Assembly (NCBI GenBank): GCA_002869385.1
Contig: PKTB01000024.1
Location: forward strand, 310,001-374,000
Direction: 5' to 3'
DNA length: 64,000 bases
Origin: Marinilabiliales bacterium
GTDB lineage: Bacteria; Bacteroidota; Bacteroidia; Bacteroidales; ML635J-15
Below the pieces are notes generated by a model. It saw only the letters and a list, made by a program, of their open reading frames with translations. It did not search any database and was not told the origin of the DNA. The position numbers were made by a program, and so were the translations under genes. Shown piece after piece: positions 36,761-45,257 of the stretch (positions within the stretch are counted from its first letter, which is position 1; the number at the start of each line of letters is the position of its first letter).

Positions 36761-38029
36761 ATGAACGCTAATTTGTACAATAAAGTACTTGAATTGTTTC
36801 TTGATTGGGGTGTAAATCTATCAACATCCAGAATTTTAACTTCGATTGCACTTATTCTTGCGATTATTCTTGTCAGTTTGTTAGCTGACTTTATAACCAA
36901 GAAGATAATTCTGGTAGTTATCAATAAGGTTGTAAAAAAGACAAAATCAAGTTGGGACGATGTTTTGCATGAGAAAAAGGTTTTTGAGAAACTGTCAAAA
37001 ATTGCACCTGTACTGATATTTTATTACACAATTGGATTTGCTTTACCTTTTACTCCTGCTTTGGTTATCATTCTTCAAAAAGCAATCATGATTTATATGG
37101 TTGTTGTAATAGTAAGTGTTTTTGGAGCATTTTTAAATGCAGTTAACGAAATTTACGATACAACAATTGTGGAGAAAAAAGGAACTACTATAAAAAGTTA
37201 TGTACAGGTAGTTAAAATAATAATATATATCATTGCTGCAATTCTTGCGCTGTCAATCCTGATGAATAAAGAAGTAGGGTATTTTGTTACCGGTTTGGGT
37301 GCAATGACTGCTGTTCTGTTATTAGTGTTTAAAGACTCTATTCTTGGTTTGGTTGGTGGGATTCAGCTAACATCAAACGATATGGTTAGAATTGGCGACT
37401 GGATTTCAATGCCGGCACGAAATGCTGATGGTACTGTGATTGAAGTAAGTTTGAATACTGTAAAAGTTCAGAACTTTGATAATACAATATCTACGATTCC
37501 TACTTATTCGCTTGTTGCTGAGAGTTTTAGCAACTGGAGAGGTATGGAAGAGTCAGGTGGAAGACGTATCAAGCGGTCTGTAATTCTTGATATGAAAAGC
37601 GTTAAATTTTGTTCTGATGAGCTAATAGAAAAACTATCTCATTATGAGGTTCTAAACGAATATCTTACTGAAAAGACGAAAGAAATTACAGAGCATAATG
37701 CCAAGCTTAATGATAAAAGTGCTGTTAAATTCAATGGTCGTAAGCTTACAAATATCGGAGTATTCAGAAAATATATTGAGTTGTATTTAAGAAATAATGA
37801 GAATGTAAATCAGGATCTCACATTACTTGTACGACAGCTTTCACCAACACCAGAAGGGATTCCAATGGAGATATATGTTTTTAGTAAAATTAAAGCTTGG
37901 GTTCAGTTTGAAGCTGTTCAGGCAGATATTTTTGACCATTTATTAGCTGTTATTCCTGAATTTGAACTTAAAGTATTCCAAAATCCTACAGGGGATGACT
38001 TTAGAGGTTTGATGACGGATGATAGATGA
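36761..38029 (+). CDS. MscS family mechanosensitive ion channel (YbdG-like)
   Basis: 422 residues. Five membrane segments in the N-terminal half, then the pore-lining and beta-domain pattern LGAMTAVLLLVFKDSILGLVGGI and MVRIGDWISMPARNADGTVIE (about 205-225), followed by VQNFDNTISTIPTYSLV, typical of the YbdG/Msc-miniature branch. The C-terminal beta domain ends FRGLMTDDR, and the last codons lie inside a GATGACGG-type repeat that also supplies the stop codon. It releases ions under hypo-osmotic stress. Confidence 0.88.
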   Translation: MNANLYNKVLELFLDWGVNLSTSRILTSIALILAIILVSLLADFITKKIILVVINKVVKKTKSSWDDVLHEKKVFEKLSKIAPVLIFYYTIGFALPFTPALVIILQKAIMIYMVVVIVSVFGAFLNAVNEIYDTTIVEKKGTTIKSYVQVVKIIIYIIAAILALSILMNKEVGYFVTGLGAMTAVLLLVFKDSILGLVGGIQLTSNDMVRIGDWISMPARNADGTVIEVSLNTVKVQNFDNTISTIPTYSLVAESFSNWRGMEESGGRRIKRSVILDMKSVKFCSDELIEKLSHYEVLNEYLTEKTKEITEHNAKLNDKSAVKFNGRKLTNIGVFRKYIELYLRNNENVNQDLTLLVRQLSPTPEGIPMEIYVFSKIKAWVQFEAVQADIFDHLLAVIPEFELKVFQNPTGDDFRGLMTDDR

Positions 38030-38109
38030 CGGGTGACGAATGACGGATGACGGATGACGGGTGACCGGTGATAAAAAAAGTTGCGCGAGTTTCTAGCGTA
38101 ACTTTTTTT
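38015..38109. repeat. GATGACGG repeats and REP-like bidirectional terminator
   Basis: About eight degenerate copies of a 7-8 bp unit (GATGACGG, GATGATAG, GATGACGGGT, GTGACGAAT) start inside the MscS stop region and run to 38070. They are followed by AAAAAAAGTTGCGC...GCGTAACTTTTTTT, a 14-bp arm pair with one wobble that serves convergent genes from both sides. The hairpin is related to the REP-like elements at 35305 and 41888. Confidence 0.65.
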
Positions 38110-38112
38110 GTA

Positions 38113-38484
38113 TTAAATAAAGAAGTAAACCAACTCAATACCATAATCAAAATGGTAGATTTTGTATGTTTTATTAATAGGAATAATTGAGTGCACTGCT
38201 TTTAATCCAAATAAAATGTTTTTCTTTTTCTTGGGATTTACACACCATTTAAAGCTTCCGGACCACAATAAATCGAAATTATTAAATTCTTGTCCTATTG
38301 ATATTCCTTCGCGATGGTATATTTCAGAAGCAGAAAAGTTTTTTGATAAAAACTTTGACACAATGATTCCACTTTCAAATAAGTATTGTTTTGCTGGAAA
38401 GTTTATGCGTAGTCCAAAAGTAAATGGGGCTTCTACATAGTACATAAACATCGTTTCAAATGCTCGAGTAGAATATTGGAACAA
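38113..38484 (-). CDS. Small outer-membrane-like protein, probably truncated
   Basis: 123 codons with no ATG near the start; TTG at 38484 is the only plausible start. It lacks a signal peptide, yet the body shows alternating barrel strands (MYYVEAPFTFGLRINFP, FDLLWSGSFKWCVN) and an aromatic end (IELVYFF). An in-frame TAA lies just upstream of TTG. Either it is the 3' fragment of a decayed barrel gene or its start codon has been lost. It lies downstream of the TerB-like gene after that gene's terminator. Confidence 0.4.
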   Translation of the reverse strand: MFQYSTRAFETMFMYYVEAPFTFGLRINFPAKQYLFESGIIVSKFLSKNFSASEIYHREGISIGQEFNNFDLLWSGSFKWCVNPKKKKNILFGLKAVHSIIPINKTYKIYHFDYGIELVYFFI

Positions 38485-38516
38485 TAGAACATTTGGAATT
38501 TGTTATTTGAGATTGA

Positions 38517-38550
38517 TAAAAAAAATGCAGACCCAATACTGAATCTGCAC
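38517..38550 (-). terminator. Intrinsic terminator of the TerB-like gene
   Basis: On the minus strand TGCAGA and TCTGCA flank a loop of about 12 bases and a T run of eight or more follows. It lies 20 bp after the true end of the gene at 38572. Confidence 0.7.
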
Positions 38551-38571
38551 TTTATTATTTAGAGCATTTTT

Positions 38572-40386
38572 TTACAAATATTGTTGTTTAATGCTGTCAA
38601 GTAATGCTTGTTCTTCGGAAGAGATGTTTCAATCAATTGCAGCAGCTTTGTGCATTAACTTGTAGATCTTCTCACGATCTTTCTTTTCTTCCGGCATTCT
38701 TACAACAAGCTGGTTGTTGCGAGCCATATCTATCATACCTTCAAGCTTAGATGGTGCATAACCCCATTTTTTAGCCAGTTTATTAGCGAAGTTAACCTCT
38801 TCAACATCAAATACTCCATCAGCAGCAATCATAACTAGGACATTGTTAAATGCGAAGTCACGTACTTTGTACATTGCATCTAATTTCTTAGGATTTACAT
38901 TGGCAATAAACAAGTTAGAGTTTGCCTTAAAGTAGTTAAGGTACTCTTGCTGTCCCATTAAATCAGTAACAATCCATTCGTTTTTAGTACTGTTAAGGAG
39001 ATTGCCACAATAAGGACAGTTAATATCAGTTGTGTCTGAGATTGTACCACCACATGATGGACATTGGTGAGCATAAAGAGAACCTTTATTTTCTTCAGTA
39101 ATAATGTCTTTGCTCATCATCATTACTTCGTTTTTACTTGTTACAGCAAAATCAATAAGGTTTACTTTTCCGTCAACAATCTTAACTCTTTGGAATGAAG
39201 ATTTAATAGCTAAAGCAAGAATATTTTTACCATCTTTCTGCAACGCACCGATTAGAGTAACATCGTTAAGGAAGATACGATTATAAACAAAATGATCTTC
39301 AGCTTTCATTGTTGTCTCAAACTTAGCGTAGAAATCATCACTAACGAAACGACGCATAATCTTAGCATCTTTCATTACTCTAGCAGTTTGTATTTGAAGA
39401 TAACCATTGCTTGCTTTATCTTCGATAAGCTTAACAGCAAAGTCGTCGTCTGCATCAGTAATTTCTTCAATTTTATTTGAAAGAGTATTACTCATGTCGT
39501 GTAAGTGACTTGTTGTTACATAATCATCAGCCTGTGTTATTTCTGCAAGTACCCAGTCAAACTCACCACTATTAGTAAAAGTACCACAATAAGGACACTT
39601 ACATACATCGCCCATCTCAGAATTTGAAAGGTCTCCACCACAATTAGGACAATTGTAAGTTGAGTACATATCTTTGCCTGTTGCAGATGTCTTACGGATA
39701 AATGACCAATATTCAACAAATTCCTCAAAATGAGTTTCATTTAAGTTAGGATATTTATCTGAAACAAATTTGTCTTTAACACTTGCTAAAATGCCAACAT
39801 GAATTACGTCAAATGACCCATCACTTTGTATTTTATCTATTGTAACAGACTTGATAGTAAGTTTTTCAAGCTCGTTTCTTTGAGCAAGAATATTCATCAT
39901 TTTGAACTGAGTGTTAACTCTTTGGTACATACCATCAGAGATAAAACGACGAACACGTTTGATATTCTTTTCTGCCCATGCATTTTGTATTTCAGTAAAT
40001 GCTGTTTTAACCTTCTCAACAAATACATCTTCCTTAAATTCAGGATGCATTTGTTTAAATGATGCTAGACCTTTTTCGTCTTTCTTAGTTGGCACTTGGT
40101 TTCCAGGTACCTTATTAAGGATAGATCCGCGTTTCTTTAATTTTCTAAAAATAAAAACACCTACAACAAGTGCTATTACTGCTATCCAGTTGAATGGGAA
40201 AGGTAACATCATGAAAAGCATGAAAATAAGCTGACCGATTCCATCACCGCCACTACCACTACGACTACCACCAGCGCCACCCATACGGGCAAACATCTCT
40301 GTACTAATTAAACATGCTGCTACAAAAACCAAAATAAACACTAATACGTGTTGGTTCCTTTTAATAAAATCAAAGATTTTCTTCAT
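38572..40386 (-). CDS. Tim44/TerB-domain membrane protein with zinc ribbons, one in-frame TGA
   Basis: 604 residues. Hydrophobic N-terminus (ACLISTEMFARMGGAG with GGAGGSRSGSGG) and a second membrane segment (PFNWIAVIALVVGVFIF) are followed by two Tim44-like domains (FTEIQNAWAEKNIKRVRRF and IQTARVMKDAKIMRRF), each followed by a zinc ribbon (CPNCGG...CPYCG and CPSCGG...CPYCG). A TerB-like tellurite-resistance domain is at the end (VLVMIAADGVFDVEEVNFANK). TGA at codon 586 (38629-38631) interrupts AAID-stop-NISSEEQALL; homologues have Gly after Asp (DG), so GGA to TGA. The final 18 residues after it form the last TerB helix. Confidence 0.75.
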
Positions 40387-40502
40387 GGTTAATAAATTTA
40401 AATAAATAACAAGTTGTAAAGCTAATCAATATTTATAAAAAGTGAAAATTAATGTTTTCAACATGTGTTGAAATAGTAAGTGGAGTTTTTTACCTTTGCT
40501 GC

Positions 40503-41579
40503 ATGAACGCTAAAAGTCTTATTAAAACCTTACTGCCCGGATTGCTGCCTTTACTTGTGTTTATTGCAGCAGACGAGATCTGGGGAACTGAAATAGGTTT
40601 GTATGTTGCAGTTGGTTTTGGAATTCTTCAATTAGGCTTTATTTATTTCAAAGAGAAGCGTCTTGATAAATTTGTTCTTTTTGATACTTTATTAATAGTA
40701 GCTCTTGGAGCTGTCTCAATAATTCTTAATAATGACATTTTCTTTAAGATTAAGCCTGGAGTAATAGGATTAATTTTGGTAGGTATATTAGGAATGTCGG
40801 CATTTTCATCAAAGAATATAATGATGATGATGTCTCAAAGATATCTTAAAGGTGTCAAGATTAATGAGCAACAGCAAAAACTAATGAATCGCAGTATCAA
40901 AATGATGTTTTGGCTCTTTCTTGCTCATACAATTTTGGTGTTTTATTCGGCATTTTTTATGTCAAAAGAAGCATGGGCATTCATTAGCGGAGTATTATTC
41001 TATATTATTTTTGGTGTCTACTTCATTATTGAGCTCGTCAGAAACCTTATGGGAAGAAAGAAATCTACTAATGAGGAAATATTAGCTGAGATTGATAAGG
41101 ATGGGAAAATTATTGGTAAAATGACACGTTCGCAAGCTCATGATGGTTCAAAAAAACTACATCCTGTTATTCATGTTCATATTTTAAATAGAAGGGGAGA
41201 TGTATTACTTCAGAAAAGAAATATCAATAAGAAGATTCAGCCCGGGAAATGGGACACAGCAGTTGGTGGACACATATAATTTGGTGAGGAGCTAAATAAA
41301 GCTATTGAGCGTGAAGCATACGAGGAACTTGGACTTAAAAACCTAAAGTTCGATTTTGTCACGAAGTATATCTGGGAATAGGAAATAGAAAAAGAAATGG
41401 TCTTCGTTTTTGTAGCAATTCACGAAGACTTAGATTTTATTCCAAATAAAGAAGTAGATGATGTAAAATTCTGGACTAAGAATGCAATTGAGACAAATCT
41501 CAGAAAAGAAGTATTTACTCCAAATTTTGAGATAGAATACGAGAGAATCTTAAAAAAGCTAAAGATTAAGGATAATTAA
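40503..41579 (+). CDS. Integral membrane NUDIX hydrolase, two in-frame stops
   Basis: 359 codons from ATG 40503 (MNAKSLIKTLLPGLLPLL). The first 190 residues hold about six membrane segments of an intracellular septation A (IspZ/YciB)-like domain, then a NUDIX domain starting NEEILAEIDKDGKIIGKMTR. TAA at codon 259 (41277-41279) falls inside the Nudix box (GGHI-stop-FGEE, then AIEREAYEELGL) and TAG at codon 293 (41379-41381) falls in YIWE-stop-EIEKEM. Both are G-to-T changes of Glu codons at sites where Glu is acceptable. If not read through, catalysis is lost. A decayed copy of the gene's last 21 codons lies at 42649-42714. Confidence 0.7.
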
Positions 41580-41658
41580 TTCTGTAAGATAGATTGTAGA
41601 ATTAAACAATATAGTTGCAGTGTGATTATACAAAAAAGATTTGAATTGCGACGCTTAT

Positions 41659-41714
41659 GCTCCTTTTCAAACGCTCCTTATCAAACGCGATCGGAGTCGC
41701 GCTTGAACGTCGCG
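41659..41714. repeat. Left REP-type direct repeat of the RAYT module
   Basis: GCTCCTTTTCAAACGCTCC, TTATCAAACGCGATCGGAGT and CGCGCTTGAACG in a row. The same order recurs at 42534-42604 in the same orientation. It contains AACGCGATCGGAGTCGCGC, the exact reverse complement of the core in the REP-like hairpin at 35320-35338. Confidence 0.75.
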
Positions 41715-41869
41715 CCTCAGCAACAATCGCGCTTGAACGTTGTACTTGAAAGTTGTACCTGAATGATGAGTTGACTACTAATACACAAAATGAAGTACTA
41801 CTCTGCACAAAAGGGTCATTGAGATATCATTAAAAATGCTGCAGTACGATATCAAAAAAAGTGCAGCTC

Positions 41870-41947
41870 GACTCAATAAAAAAAGTTGTAGCGCGACTAA
41901 ATAAAAAAGTTGCAGCGCGACTCCGATAGCGTTGTAACTTTTTTTAA
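41870..41947. repeat. REP-like hairpins just before the transposase start
   Basis: Two head-to-tail copies of AAAAAAGTTG(T/C)AGCGCGACT; the second completes a hairpin with CTCCGATAGCGTTGTAACTT and a T run. It ends 9 bp before the transposase ATG, so it lies where the promoter or leader would be. Same family as 35305 and 38073. Confidence 0.65.
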
Positions 41948-41956
41948 CTTTACACA

Positions 41957-42508
41957 ATGTCAGAAGTTTATAAAATACATAACCCTGATATACCATATTT
42001 TATAACAAATTCGGTTCTTAACTGGTATCCGGTATTTGACACTCCAAATTATTTCAATATTCTAAAAAATGCTTTAAAATTCTATCAAGAAAATAAAAAT
42101 TTGGAGATTTACGGATATTGCTTTATGCCAACTCATATGCACCTTATAGCTAGATGTGAAAGCTATAATCTAGCAGATATTACAAGAGATTTCAAACGAT
42201 ATACTTCTAGACAAATTACAGATCTAATGGTAAATGACGATGAAAAAAGAGATTGGTTATTAGAGATGCAGAAAGAGGCTGAGAGACTTAAAAGAACATC
42301 AAAGACGAAGTTTTGGCAAGATGGCTATCATCCTATGGAGATATATTCAGATTGGTTTTTAAAACAAAAGATAGATTATATACATAATAATCCAGTAGAG
42401 GATGGGATATGTAAAAAACCTGAGGACTATTTATACAGTTCTGCAAGAAACTATGCAAAATTAAAATCTGTACTCAGTATCTTGGATGTTAATGGAGATG
42501 AGATTTGA
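41957..42508 (+). CDS. REP-associated tyrosine transposase (Y1/HUH family)
   Basis: 183 residues of the TnpA_REP/IS200-like family. The HUH metal motif is PTHMHLIA (His-Met-His, about 55-61), followed by DITRDFKRYTSRQI and the catalytic Tyr in QKIDYIHNNPVEDGI (about 150). The gene stands inside REP repeats on both sides, the arrangement expected of a RAYT that acts on its own REPs. There are no IS ends, which suits a domesticated, single-copy RAYT. Confidence 0.85.
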   Translation: MSEVYKIHNPDIPYFITNSVLNWYPVFDTPNYFNILKNALKFYQENKNLEIYGYCFMPTHMHLIARCESYNLADITRDFKRYTSRQITDLMVNDDEKRDWLLEMQKEAERLKRTSKTKFWQDGYHPMEIYSDWFLKQKIDYIHNNPVEDGICKKPEDYLYSSARNYAKLKSVLSILDVNGDEI

Positions 42509-42533
42509 GTATATTTCTATTGCTATTATCAAA

Positions 42534-42640
42534 TGCTCCTTTTCAAACGCTCCTTATCAAACGCTCCTTATCAAACGCGAACGGAGTCGCGCTTGAACGT
42601 CGCGCTTGAACGTCGCGCTTGAACGTCGCGCTTGAACGTC
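42534..42640. repeat. Right REP-type repeat with tandem 13-mers
   Basis: GCTCCTTTTCAAAC is followed by two further CGCTCCTTATCAAA units and an ACGGAGTCGCGC core, then four exact tandem copies of TCGCGCTTGAACG (42587-42638). It is a direct repeat of 41659-41714 with two local expansions. Confidence 0.8.
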
Positions 42641-42648
42641 AGAAAAAA

Positions 42649-42714
42649 AATACTTCGAATTTCGAGATTGAATTTGAGAAAATCATAAAAAATTTGAAGC
42701 TTAAGGCTAATTAA
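42649..42714 (+). pseudogene. Decayed 3' end of a second NUDIX gene
   Basis: The frame gives NTSNFEIEFEKIIKNLKLKAN and a stop, against TPNFEIEYERILKKLKIKDN at the end of the NUDIX gene (41520-41579). The nucleotide match continues past the stop (AATTAATTCTGTAAG in both). So the right flank of the RAYT module is a relic of a diverged NUDIX copy, cut off by the REP repeats. Confidence 0.7.
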
Positions 42715-43232
42715 TTCTGTAAGGTGTATTTAATTAAAACTAAAATCGTTAAACTAAGTGCCTGTTAATCAATTATTTAATTCCAATTTAGCATTGTTTT
42801 AAGCCCATATTAATACGATATTTGATTAATTCCCAGACAGTAGTAAGCAATAAATCAAATATAGGAGGTTTAAGAATCCAAAGTTTGAATATTTGTTCTA
42901 TTTGTTAAAATTTACAATATTCTTAATTTTACTTATTGAATAATTATATTAAATATTCAAAATATATTTTTTCAGGTTTATTTTATGAAATTCTAAAATG
43001 ATATTTTTTTTGATCAAAATTTATGTTAATTGATTAATTATTTCAAAGCATTCTTTCTGAAAATTTATTTATAAAGCTTATTAAAAATTCATCTGTATCT
43101 TCTAAAATATTATAATTTCTGAGCTATTTTAAGAGGGTAGGAGAGCCGATAATTTTTGTTCAAGTAAAACCTCCAGGAAATTTAAATCGTTGAAATATGG
43201 CGATTTTCACTTTTGTAAATATCTTATATTAA
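42715..43232. other. AT-rich gene-less stretch
   Basis: No reading frame with family-like sequence and no clear RNA structure were seen on either strand. Composition is even more AT-rich than the neighbours. Isolated AGGAGGTTTA (42863) and ACCTCC (43172) motifs are present but not followed by a coding frame. Probably decayed sequence between the NUDIX/RAYT relic and the operator region. Confidence 0.4.
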
Positions 43233-43233
43233 A

Positions 43234-43329
43234 TTACACATGTAACTCTAATAGATAGAAATAAAGCTAGTTTACAAATGTGATCCTTAAGAAATATTTA
43301 CACATAATAAATAATAATTACTTATGTAA
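43234..43329. promoter_or_regulatory. Distal operator-like palindromes
   Basis: TTACACATGTAA at 43234-43245 fits TTACA-NN-TGTAA exactly. Degenerate copies are TTACAAATGTGA (43272-43283), TTACACATAATA (43298) and TTACTTATGTAA (43318-43329). These lie about 0.5 kb before the HTH gene and share the motif of its proximal sites. Nothing else is recognisable from 43330 to 43730. Confidence 0.45.
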
Positions 43330-43732
43330 CTATTTTAGCGTTTACAAGTTTGCAAGAATCTAAGTAAATATAATTTCGATGTAAATCAATGCTTAATATA
43401 CTTTATATCAATTATTTAGGGATTTTTAATAAAGTATAGATTTAAACTATTATTAAACATTTGTAAAAAATACCTGATCTTTTTATATAATCATTCAGAT
43501 AATGAATTTATAATAGATTGATTGCCAGTATTATACTGCATTTCAGTTAAACTATTTAATGAGAAAAGCTAAATTTTGATTCAAATTGAGTGTAAATTGA
43601 AGATAAAGTATTAAAACCTTGTTATAAATTTAATTATAAGCTCTTTTATCCTAGTAAATTATAATCATTATCATTATAAATATTGCAAGATGCATGCCAA
43701 AAGAAGAATTACAAAATTGAAAAATTTTGGCG

Positions 43733-43802
43733 TTACAAATGTAAACCCATGGATGTTAATAACTAATTACAAATGTAAATAAAATAAGCATTACATTTGT
43801 AA
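43733..43802. promoter_or_regulatory. Three operator palindromes before the HTH gene
   Basis: TTACAAATGTAA at 43733-43744 and 43767-43778, and TTACATTTGTAA at 43791-43802; centre spacings are 34 and 24 bp. The last ends 18 bp before the HTH start codon. Three exact copies of a 12-bp dyad right before a regulator gene suggest autoregulation. Confidence 0.6.
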
Positions 43803-43820
43803 AGCTAAAAAATTGAAAAA

Positions 43821-44321
43821 ATGAAAGATCGTATTTCGAGAATTTTACGTGAGGAAGGAATGACAGCTGCAAAATTTGCTGAAGAAATAGGTGTACAAGC
43901 TTCTAGTATTTCTCATATTATATCAGGACGTAATAAACCATCAACAGATTTTATTATAAAGTTGCTCGAAAGATTTAGAGGATTAAATGCTGAATGGTTA
44001 TTAACCGGCAAGGGAGAAATGTATAAAACATCAAAGAATGTCCTGAATTTTAATGAAAACACACCTGAAAATAATTCAAATGACCTATTTTCAGAGTCCA
44101 AAATGCATGAATCTGATAATAATTCAGATAATTCTGATGAAATTGAGACGGAAAATGATGTTTTTGAAGAAAGAACGATTATTGAATCCGAAAAAAATCA
44201 TGAAATTACTTCTAAAAGTGATGTTGATACACAAAATGATTTTCAACCATCAAAAACTGTTGACAAGATTGTGATATTTTTTACTTATAAAACATTTGAA
44301 TCTTATAATCCGCATAGATAA
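43821..44321 (+). CDS. XRE-type HTH transcriptional regulator
   Basis: 166 residues. An N-terminal helix-turn-helix of the Cro/CI type (MTAAKFAEEIGVQASSISHI and SGRNKPSTDFIIKLLERF, about 14-50), then the Bacteroidota pattern LNAEWLLTGKGEMYK (about 55-70). A long acidic, Asn/Ser/Asp-rich linker (SDNNSDNSDEIETENDVFE) leads to a C-terminal strand VDKIVIFFTYKTFESYNP that is often conserved in this family. It is probably a repressor binding the TTACA-NN-TGTAA sites directly upstream; that is inference. Confidence 0.8.
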   Translation: MKDRISRILREEGMTAAKFAEEIGVQASSISHIISGRNKPSTDFIIKLLERFRGLNAEWLLTGKGEMYKTSKNVLNFNENTPENNSNDLFSESKMHESDNNSDNSDEIETENDVFEERTIIESEKNHEITSKSDVDTQNDFQPSKTVDKIVIFFTYKTFESYNPHR

Positions 44322-44347
44322 TCGGTAAATCTGTAATCGGTGATTAT
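44318..44347. repeat. AATCGGT repeat after the HTH gene
   Basis: TAATCGGTAAATCTGTAATC and GGTGATTA give two TAATCGGT units in 25 bp. The same unit, inverted, forms a hairpin at 53862-53894. Confidence 0.4.
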
Positions 44348-44459
44348 TAAAATGGTTCCGTAAAATAAAAGATCAATGATTTTAGCACAAAATCACAAAT
44401 TGTTAAAATCTTTCTGAATCAAAGGTTTTGTTTTATTGGAAGCCCAAAAGAAAATATGT

Positions 44460-44467
44460 ATTTTTGC
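44460..44467 (+). promoter_or_regulatory. -7 box of the pyrK-pyrD operon
   Basis: TATTTTTG fits TAnnTTTG, 19 bp before the ATG at 44487. An ATTG at 44435-44438 lies 21 bp upstream, slightly longer than the usual spacer. Confidence 0.45.
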
Positions 44468-44486
44468 ACGAGAATAAATATTATTT

Positions 44487-45257
44487 ATGAAGAAATACAT
44501 TAAAGACTTTGAGATTGTCTATAACACGAGGCTAAACGAGGAATATTACTTACTTAAGCTTTTTTCTGAGGATGATTTACCCGGGATTTTTCCTGCACAA
44601 TTTGTCGAATTACGAATTGATTGCTCTCCAGCTACATTTTTAAGAAGACCGATTAGTATTCATGATGTAAATTATGAGAAAAATACCATAACATTGTTAG
44701 TGCGTATTGCCGGAGAAGGTACAGCAAAATTATCTGAGATTAAGGCAGGAGAGATGCTTAACATGGTTTACCCTCTGGGAAACTCTTATACAATGCCTGA
44801 TGATGATAATATTCTTTTAGTCGGTGGTGGATGTGGAGTGGCTCCTCTCCTTTATACTGCCAAATATTTTATGCAGTTTGGTTTCACGCCCTCTCTATTA
44901 CTGGGGTATAGGGATAAGGAAAGTATTCTAAGAGAAGATAAGTTTGCTAAATATGGAAACGTATTTTACACAACTGAAGATGGTAGTTATGGTGAAAAGG
45001 GTAATGTGCTGGATCATTCATTGTTAAAGGATAATGCTAAACAATTTAGCAAAATTTATGCTTGTGGTCCGGAGCCAATGCTTAAAGCAATTGGAGAATT
45101 CACTGTAAAAAATGATATTGAATGCGAAGTTTCCCTTGAAAACCTAATGGCTTGTGGTATTGGAGCTTGTTTATGCTGTGTTCAGAATACAAACGAAGGA
45201 CATAAATGTGTATGCACAGAAGGTCCTGTTTTTAATGCAAAAGATATAATATGGTAA
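44487..45257 (+). CDS. pyrK: Dihydroorotate dehydrogenase B electron transfer subunit
   Basis: 256 residues of the ferredoxin-NADP reductase fold: FAD site FLRRPISIHDV (about 52-62), NAD site LLVGGGCGVAPLLYTAKY (about 108-125) and the C-terminal 2Fe-2S loop CGIGACLCC...HKCVCTEGPVF (about 222-248). PyrK passes electrons from PyrD to NAD+. Its stop overlaps the pyrD start by 7 bp, so expression is coupled. The operon makes orotate in pyrimidine synthesis. Confidence 0.92.
   Translation: MKKYIKDFEIVYNTRLNEEYYLLKLFSEDDLPGIFPAQFVELRIDCSPATFLRRPISIHDVNYEKNTITLLVRIAGEGTAKLSEIKAGEMLNMVYPLGNSYTMPDDDNILLVGGGCGVAPLLYTAKYFMQFGFTPSLLLGYRDKESILREDKFAKYGNVFYTTEDGSYGEKGNVLDHSLLKDNAKQFSKIYACGPEPMLKAIGEFTVKNDIECEVSLENLMACGIGACLCCVQNTNEGHKCVCTEGPVFNAKDIIW

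Noticed and set aside
41957..42508. Complete IS200-type insertion sequence
   Set aside because: No IS-type ends are seen and the flanks are REP repeats, so it is treated as a RAYT locus rather than an active IS.
42715..43232. Hidden small gene in the AT-rich region
   Set aside because: Short frames on both strands are low-complexity, lack a credible ribosome site plus start, and resemble no family.
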